Assembly (NCBI GenBank): GCA_965116555.1
Contig: OZ220698.1
Span: forward strand, 1,550,001 to 1,614,000
Direction of reading: 5' to 3'
Source: DAOUJH01 sp965116555
Lineage (GTDB): Bacteria; Chloroflexota; Dehalococcoidia; Lucifugimonadales; QGNO01
Length of the DNA stretch: 64,000 nucleotides
Both the position numbers and the translations under genes were made by a program. Positions within the stretch are counted from its first letter, which is position 1. Every line of letters begins with the position of its first letter. The notes below the pieces were generated by a model. It was not told where the DNA came from. It worked only from the letters and a program-made list of their open reading frames with translations, and did no database searches. Shown here piece after piece: positions 59,060 to 64,000 of this stretch.

Positions 59060-59899
59060 TCATCGGGAAAGGCGAGACAGCAGCCGCTGTGCCAGACCTG
59101 CAACATCCGCTTGAATTTCGTCGTCCGGCCCGCCTGTCACGAACGCCGCCGCCCTTGTAGGACCAGTGGCATTGTGGGCTACAAAGTCCTCCCTGATTAT
59201 GTCCAATGCCTGGCCGACGTAAGAGTCGGCGAGTAAGGGTTCGATGTCTCGGGCAACTGCTTCAACCCCTAGACCACGCCAGACGTAACTAAGGTCATAA
59301 GCATCCTTGTTTGCACCTCGGCTCCGAAAGGCGATTGCTTTGAGGACGGTAAGTGCAGCAGGGCCACAAACCCAGATGTTCCTTGTGGCCTGCTCCCCCA
59401 TCGGGGTGAGCCCCGAGAGCTCGACCCTTTTCTTGTCCTGGAAGGCAATATGAAGCCCCGGGGTAATCACCGCAGCGAAATCGGGCTCGATGTGTCGGAT
59501 CTCACCTCCTCTGTCGGTGTCCAGGCCCGGGGGAATCAGAAAGTCGATAGTCGTAGATTGCAGAGCACGAATCCGCCAGCGCTGGCTGGTGGGATTCCCG
59601 GCTCTATTGTGGTCTGGCTCGAACCCTGCATCCTTCAGCCGCAAGCCAAGCTCACGATACCGCTCTTCTCGGAGAAGAGCCAAAGAAAGGCCCATGTCTA
59701 GGTCCATAGTTCCCGCGTGCTCATCAAGATTCCAGGGCAGCGTTTCTTGGTCGACTAGGAGTGAGGGAACGAAGCCGCCGACTATCACTACGTCATCTAG
59801 CAGGTCGCCCAACTTTGTGGCGACATACAAGCATGTCGAACGTACGAGAGCCAAAGAGTCCCCGCCGTATTCATCTATTGTTTCTGGTTTGTTGGTCAC
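59060..59899 (-). CDS. AbiEii-like nucleotidyltransferase toxin
   Basis: 279 residues; the start at 59899 overlaps the regulator gene by 29 bp. The nucleotidyltransferase core has VVIVGGFVPSLLV and GTMDLDMGLSL (DxD), then STTIDFLIPPG as a third acidic strand and KAIAFRSRGANKDAYDLSYV. These are features of type IV AbiEii/MenT-like toxins, which transfer nucleotides to targets such as tRNA. It is paired with the AbiEi-like gene upstream. Confidence 0.8.
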   Translation of the reverse strand: MTNKPETIDEYGGDSLALVRSTCLYVATKLGDLLDDVVIVGGFVPSLLVDQETLPWNLDEHAGTMDLDMGLSLALLREERYRELGLRLKDAGFEPDHNRAGNPTSQRWRIRALQSTTIDFLIPPGLDTDRGGEIRHIEPDFAAVITPGLHIAFQDKKRVELSGLTPMGEQATRNIWVCGPAALTVLKAIAFRSRGANKDAYDLSYVWRGLGVEAVARDIEPLLADSYVGQALDIIREDFVAHNATGPTRAAAFVTGGPDDEIQADVAGLAQRLLSRLSR

Positions 59900-60947
59900 T
59901 GTTGCTTCTCAGGATGAGTCGATCGCGCATTTCTTCTGCGGCCTCTGCGGCCCTCTCCGGGTGTGACTTGAGGTCAAGATAGACTTGAACCGGGTGGGCA
60001 CAGCAGACACCGTCAAGATCGCTGGAACCATCGAAAACACTATCGTCTTGGGGCACTACAAGCCAAGTATTGGCGCCACGTGGATCCTCGCGAAACCCCA
60101 GGTTCTCAAGCAGTTCACTGCGTGGTGAGTCCTTTAGGTACACGGTTGCGAGCCTATACCTAGCGAATCTGGTCCAGTACCAGGCGGCGGCCAGCCCAGT
60201 CACAGCATAGCCCATATCCGACTGTGCAAAGGTGTGAGCAAGTCTTTGGACCACGCTTTCGTCCGCGGCAACAGCAATGTGCCCTTGGATCACAGAGTGT
60301 CTGTCGAAGCGGTACTCGTCACGCCACGCATCCAGTAGCCTATCCGCGTCTGTTACTCGAACCCCGCTGTCTTCACGTTCCACGAGGCCCATTTGCATCA
60401 GCCTTCCGACCACTCGACTGACATACCCTTCATTCAGTCCGGTAGCAGCTGCCAGCGCTCTCTGCGGGACGGGATGGTCCGGATTCATGAGCATCCATCT
60501 CGCAACTCGTGACCCCTTTGGGCCGAATGCACTTTCAGGGCGACCAGGTCGGCGGAACTTGTTGTCATGTCCAAGCGTATGAATGTACAGGCCCGGTGCC
60601 ACTATCTTGGCGTTGCCGGAGAGGTCTAGCCAAGCTACTCCTTCTTCGTCGCAATAGGCTCTTGCGGATTCCCCCATGAAAGGAACGACCAAGAGGGGGA
60701 TCGTCGACTCTGGAAGAGCACTATCCGCCTCATGGAACTGGTGGACCGCACGAAAGACATGGCCCAAAGACCCGGATGCCTTCCACTCAATGGCGAATTG
60801 ATGTGAACCGCTGTCGACTACCGCATCAACACGCCGACGCCCAAGGCGCGGCTCGTAAGTGACGTTGACCGCATCGGTCGAAACGCCTAAGACATCCGAC
60901 AGCCGCTGGACTGCTTGGAGGACGTTGTGTTTGTTTGCTACTGCCAT
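59871..60947 (-). CDS. AbiEi-like antitoxin/regulator
   Basis: About 358 residues from ATG 60947. The N-terminal part (RRRVDAVVDSGSHQFAIEWK) has a nuclease-fold look (D...ExK), the centre is a winged helix (VPQRALAAATGLNEGYVSRV, LMQMGLVERED), and the C-terminal part (YAVTGLAAAWYWTRFARYRL) is AbiEi-like. It should repress the operon and neutralise the toxin. A well-spaced promoter places transcription start at the ATG, so the mRNA may be leaderless. Confidence 0.75.
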   Translation of the reverse strand: MAVANKHNVLQAVQRLSDVLGVSTDAVNVTYEPRLGRRRVDAVVDSGSHQFAIEWKASGSLGHVFRAVHQFHEADSALPESTIPLLVVPFMGESARAYCDEEGVAWLDLSGNAKIVAPGLYIHTLGHDNKFRRPGRPESAFGPKGSRVARWMLMNPDHPVPQRALAAATGLNEGYVSRVVGRLMQMGLVEREDSGVRVTDADRLLDAWRDEYRFDRHSVIQGHIAVAADESVVQRLAHTFAQSDMGYAVTGLAAAWYWTRFARYRLATVYLKDSPRSELLENLGFREDPRGANTWLVVPQDDSVFDGSSDLDGVCCAHPVQVYLDLKSHPERAAEAAEEMRDRLILRSNSDQQTRNNR

Positions 60948-60954
60948 ACTTGTC

Positions 60955-60984
60955 TTTATAGCACAGCTTGCGCAATCGTGCAAG
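60955..60984 (-). promoter_or_regulatory. AbiE promoter with inverted repeat
   Basis: Reverse strand: TTGCAC (60983-60978), 17-bp spacer, TATAAA (60960-60955), with ATG starting 7 bases further. CTTGC...GCAAG half-sites overlap the -35 and spacer, a natural repressor site. Confidence 0.65.
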
Positions 60985-61034
60985 AGACTATCAATAGACA
61001 ATTCAGGTGAGTGCGAAAAGATTGACGGGGCTAG

Positions 61035-61505
61035 TCAGCCCGACACAATACTCCCCACAATGGCTCCAACGGCCGTCCCGACCGTGGCCGCAATCAGCAC
61101 CAAGAAGGCGTTCCACCGCTGCATGCGTAGTTGCCTTGCTGCATGGAGTAGGGGCATGTGCTTGTGAGGGAGGCGGTCGGGCATAAAGCGCGTAAAACTT
61201 GAACACCGCCGCAGCCTGGTTGCCGCCTTTACGAGCTTCTCGTGTGCCATTCCTAGCGTGTATTCCTCGCTGGTTGTATCGCTCTCTTTTTCAAGGTCAG
61301 CCGCGCCCACATAACAGTCAATAAATTCGCCGAATTCATGACCTGACCTTTCGGACAGCGTGATGGGGTTGCGTAAGTCGAGGTAGTGGGCAAACAACTG
61401 AGATGGGCGTTGCAGGAATCCACAGTCCACGCAACTATTCCGCTTTAGGGTAGCTCTTGCCCAAAGTGAGCCGAGCGGGCTGGAGGGCTTATAGTCGGAA
61501 GTCAA
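61035..61505 (-). CDS. Hypothetical protein with C-terminal membrane helix
   Basis: 156 residues from TTG 61505, overlapping the previous gene by 17 bp. A CxxC (NSCVDCGFL) lies near the N-terminus, a charged middle follows (AADLEKESDTTSEEYTLGMA), and the end is a helix (FLVLIAATVGTAVGAIVGSI). Function unknown; probably co-expressed with 61489. Confidence 0.5.
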   Translation of the reverse strand: MTSDYKPSSPLGSLWARATLKRNSCVDCGFLQRPSQLFAHYLDLRNPITLSERSGHEFGEFIDCYVGAADLEKESDTTSEEYTLGMAHEKLVKAATRLRRCSSFTRFMPDRLPHKHMPLLHAARQLRMQRWNAFLVLIAATVGTAVGAIVGSIVSG

Positions 61506-61752
61506 ACGGCTTGCCGCGCCACACCGCTATCGCCACCAGCGCAAGTAGCCCTCCGAACGCAAAGAACAACAATGCTCCGATGAGCGTAGGGTCTGCGCTT
61601 GCGCCTTTCCATTCGTAGGACTTAATAAGCCAGCCTACCCCGACCATTGCCGCTGCCCAGACCAAAAGCCATATAGCCTTGGCGGCGCGGACAATCCAAT
61701 CGTCGAACTCGACCTCTACAAGTGCGTTATGACCTGGTATTCTAAATCTCAT
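61489..61752 (-). CDS. Two-helix membrane protein
   Basis: 87 residues from ATG 61752. Helices AIWLLVWAAAMVGVGWLI and LIGALLFFAFGGLLALVAIA follow a short polar start (RFRIPGHNALVEVEFDD). No family recognised. Confidence 0.6.
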   Translation of the reverse strand: MRFRIPGHNALVEVEFDDWIVRAAKAIWLLVWAAAMVGVGWLIKSYEWKGASADPTLIGALLFFAFGGLLALVAIAVWRGKPFDFRL

Positions 61753-61871
61753 ACTCTTGCTCTCTGGTAAAAGGGTATACGGCGGTTTGGGGTCTGCGTC
61801 CCCAGGCCGCCACTTTTCTCCATAGTATCACGAGCGTCAATCACCCGCTTCCCCTAAGCCGTGCCGCTAGT

Positions 61872-62690
61872 TCAAGCCACCCTTTGAAGCATCCAGTTGC
61901 GGTCTGCCGCCGCGCCCGCCAGCGCGTTGACCAGCAGGGTTGCCGAGTAGGTCAATACGCTCATCAGCGCATGCAACGCCACCTGCCGCAACCCGCGCAC
62001 GCAATGCCGCTCCAAGCGGCGGCTCTCCTTCATGCTCTTAAACGCCCGCTCGACGCTTTGCCGCTTGGCGTATAGGGCGCGCCATTGTGGGCTCCCCCGC
62101 CGTATCTCGTTTGACGGCCACGTAAACGGCTCGGGCTTCTCCCATACCTTTGTGTCGCAATGCGTAACGCCGCCCCGCATGCTCCCCTTTAGGTGGCACC
62201 CCACGCAGCGGTAAAGCACCCCACGCTCGGGGTCGGTCTTTACGTACTTCATAGGCTTCTCCCCGATGCAAGTTGGCGTGCCGTCTGGGGTGTAGATGCC
62301 GTCGTAAAGCCCGCCCTTTGTGTTGGGCGCGCGCCGGCGCGGTATCATGGCGTAGATCCCCTCCCCATGCAAGAAGAAGAAGTTCGGCCGCCCGTCGTAG
62401 CCCTTGTCCGCCATTGCTATATCGGGCTTAAACCAGCCGTACATCCCCTGCGCCTTTGCTATGAGCGGCGGCAACTCCGGATTGTCGCTGCGCTTGGCGG
62501 TTGTAACGTTTGCGGCCAGCGGGACGGCGTAGTTTGCATCGACAGCAAGGTGCAGCTTGTACCCGTGCGCCCATTCCTTCCCGTTGTGGCCCCGCGCCTT
62601 GTTCTTGACGGTCCAACTTGTAAAGGTGCAGCCGGGCCCACTGACTGCCTTCGGGCAAATGGGTGGAAAGCTGCGGGACGTGAAGCGGGC
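61872..62690 (-). pseudogene. IS4/IS5-type transposase, N-terminus lost
   Basis: The reverse frame holds the C-terminal two thirds of a DDE transposase: KEWAHGYKLHLAVDANYAVP, DIAMADKGYDG and QSVERAFKSMKESRRLERHC with the catalytic Glu, ending VLTYSATLLVNALAG. The N-terminal DNA-binding domain and first catalytic Asp are not recognisable; upstream sequence is out of frame. No terminal inverted repeats were found, so element ends are undefined. Confidence 0.75.
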
Positions 62691-62766
62691 AGCCTGTTCA
62701 TCAGGGCAGTCCGGCACACGTTGAAACCGTGGACAGGCTGTCGTAGGTAATCTACGAGAGATCAAC

Positions 62767-63141
62767 TCAGTCGCACGAGGTCTTAAAAGTGGCGAATCGT
62801 CCGCTCTGAAAATCTGGATCGAGAGATGCCTGAACTTCATATTCAGTGCATGGCTGCAGGTCGCTCAGTTCGACGCCGAGTTCCGTCCCATTGGTGGTTA
62901 TAGGAGGAAGGTAGACCCAACCCGAATCGCTGGCGTTAACAAAGCAAGTGGCAATCAGAGCTACCGACGCAATCGCATAACCAACCCATTTCCGAAACAA
63001 TCGGCTGAGGTCTCTTGGCTTCCGCGGGATATCCACCTTTAAGTTCAATATCCATAGGAATTTCCCCTTTGCGGTCCAGTATATTGATAGCAATCGGATC
63101 CGTGTTTTTGTATCTTCATTCGGTTCCCTGTTGCCATTCAT
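62767..63141 (-). CDS. Membrane-anchored protein with fibronectin-III-like end
   Basis: About 124 residues from ATG 63141 with AGGAGG seven bases upstream. A basic cytoplasmic part (KVDIPRKPRDLSRLFRKW) leads into one helix (VGYAIASVALIATCFVNAS) and an exported domain (TELGVELSDLQPCTEYEVQA, RFATFKTSC) resembling the end of a fibronectin type III module with a possible disulfide. Confidence 0.65.
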   Translation of the reverse strand: MNGNREPNEDTKTRIRLLSIYWTAKGKFLWILNLKVDIPRKPRDLSRLFRKWVGYAIASVALIATCFVNASDSGWVYLPPITTNGTELGVELSDLQPCTEYEVQASLDPDFQSGRFATFKTSCD

Positions 63142-63219
63142 AATCGCCTCCTTGTGCTGGGAATAGGAACCGCGTCGGTCCGGGGTATTGTGGGTCCTGC
63201 GCCTGATAGCGTCCCACAA

Positions 63220-63583
63220 CCTCTAATAACCGCAACACCAAGAAACCGCATGGGCGCCCCTATTACGGGCTCACGCCCCAAGTTGGACACGGAGCCAGTC
63301 ACCATAGACCATAGTGGTCAGGCAGTTTCCAAGTCCCACGGCCCATGTACAGCTGATTCTTTTGTCTTGATTGGATAACCGATATCCTCATTCTGGACTA
63401 CAACTCCTCTGGACCCATAATTGAACACTACAATCTCGGCGGTACCTGTGGTTGACTAACCAAACGAACTAGGACTAATCAATTGGGCCTATTTCGAACG
63501 ATGACAGCAACTGTCTTATCTTGTAGGCTCTTTCTACTAGCTTACAGCGATCATCGGCGGCCGCGGAAGGTCTTGTGCAACTT
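63220..63583. other. Intergenic stretch, no supported gene
   Basis: No frame with a ribosome site or recognisable motif; no RNA or repeat seen. Confidence 0.35.
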
Positions 63584-63677
63584 CTAGGTGGCAATTGGCC
63601 CACCTCCTTCGTCTCCCAGATTTACCCACCCGGCTCCATCCAACTCAACTGCCCATGAGTACCGCACTTTTTCGTTG

Positions 63678-64000
63678 CTATTGCGTCCCTGCCATGAAGT
63701 TGGCGGGAAAAGTAACGCTCCACTGCACCCTGCTGATGGTGACAACCTTATCCTCGATGGGCTGGCGCAGCACCTCCAGAACGCTGTGCCCAAACTCGGG
63801 GAGCTCATCCAGGAAAAGGACGCCCCTATGAGACAGCGTTACCTCACCCGGATTGGGCCATCTTCCTCCTCCCACCAGGGCTGCGTTGGAAATGGTGTAG
63901 TGCGGAGAGCGGAATGGCCGCTGCATGATTAAAGGCGTGTCGGTGGGAAGCATTCCTCCCACGCTGTATATCTTGGTCACCTCCAGGGCCTCTTCCCGGC
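63678..64000 (-). pseudogene. comM: comM (Mg-chelatase-like ATPase), broken, runs off window edge
   Basis: The reverse frame open at the right edge reads EEALEVTKIYSVGGMLP, QRPFRSPHYTIS, GEVTLSHRGVLFLDELPEFG and VLRQPIEDKVVTI, the conserved ComM/YifB core with Walker B. After TFPANFM it stops at 63678 where intact proteins continue with the rest of the ATPase and the C-terminal domain. Another reverse frame then gives an unrelated tail (KVRYSWAVELDGAGWVNLGD). ComM is a helicase used in natural transformation; this copy has lost its 3' part. Confidence 0.75.

Noticed and set aside
62691..62840. N-terminal extension of the transposase frame
   Set aside because: Its residues do not resemble a transposase and it overlaps the end of the neighbouring gene at 62767; likely unrelated flanking sequence.
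1..64000. tRNA, rRNA, tmRNA or riboswitch genes
   Set aside because: None was recognised by reading; absence cannot be proven without a covariance-model search.

Overview
The window is high-GC bacterial DNA with frequent GTG and TTG starts, strong AGGAGG-type ribosome binding sites, lipoproteins with long Thr-Pro linkers, several fused GAF-PAS-histidine kinase-receiver-winged-helix proteins, and very large secreted Ig-like/cadherin-like proteins. This combination suggests a Chloroflexota bacterium (Dehalococcoidia/SAR202-like). That assignment is an inference from gene content; no rRNA or tRNA gene was recognised to confirm it.

Layout. 1-5.3 kb: a Cache-domain lipoprotein cut by the left edge, a two-module secreted protein, and a divergent fused sensor kinase/regulator whose phospho-accepting His is Arg. 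5.3-9.1 kb: small genes, a SDR-type protein, an orphan antitoxin beside a deleted toxin, and a collapsed kinase copy. 9.4-14.5 kb: three tandem AIM24-family genes, two related small membrane genes and an M60-like metallopeptidase lipoprotein. 14.5-17.1 kb: remnants (ABC ATPase, kinase), an intact VapBC-like pair and a broken restriction/methylase-like gene. 17.1-19.5 kb: an intact fused kinase/regulator. 19.8-35.3 kb: envelope genes, including two huge paralogous secreted proteins (one behind a 17-base poly-C tract), a 5'-truncated PPC-repeat gene with 351-bp tandem repeats, and a 14-repeat RCC1-like lipoprotein. 35.3-42.5 kb: a CBASS locus (CapV phospholipase, CD-NTase, Cap2-like E2/E1 protein) followed by a nuclease lipoprotein, divergent from an XRE-ImmA/PIN pair. 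43-46.6 kb: a 7-repeat RCC1-like lipoprotein, an EEP-family nuclease and a second orphan antitoxin. 47.4-50.6 kb: a tightly overlapped operon of tiny lipoproteins and membrane proteins, divergent from a third fused kinase/regulator. 54-61 kb: a SIR2-HerA system with a KTSC gene, and an AbiEi/AbiEii pair. 61-64 kb: small membrane genes, a transposase remnant and a broken comM.

Two themes link the region. First, it is a defence and addiction island (CBASS, SIR2-HerA, AbiE, VapBC, two antitoxins that outlived their toxins, a broken R-M-like gene). Second, it holds a family of fused sensor kinase/OmpR-type regulators. Intact and decayed copies alike are preceded by short direct repeats spaced about one helical turn, and they lie next to divergent surface-protein genes. 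This suggests local control of envelope genes. Many segments of 50-350 bp are displaced duplicates of other genes in the window, so recombination between repeats appears to have shaped it.
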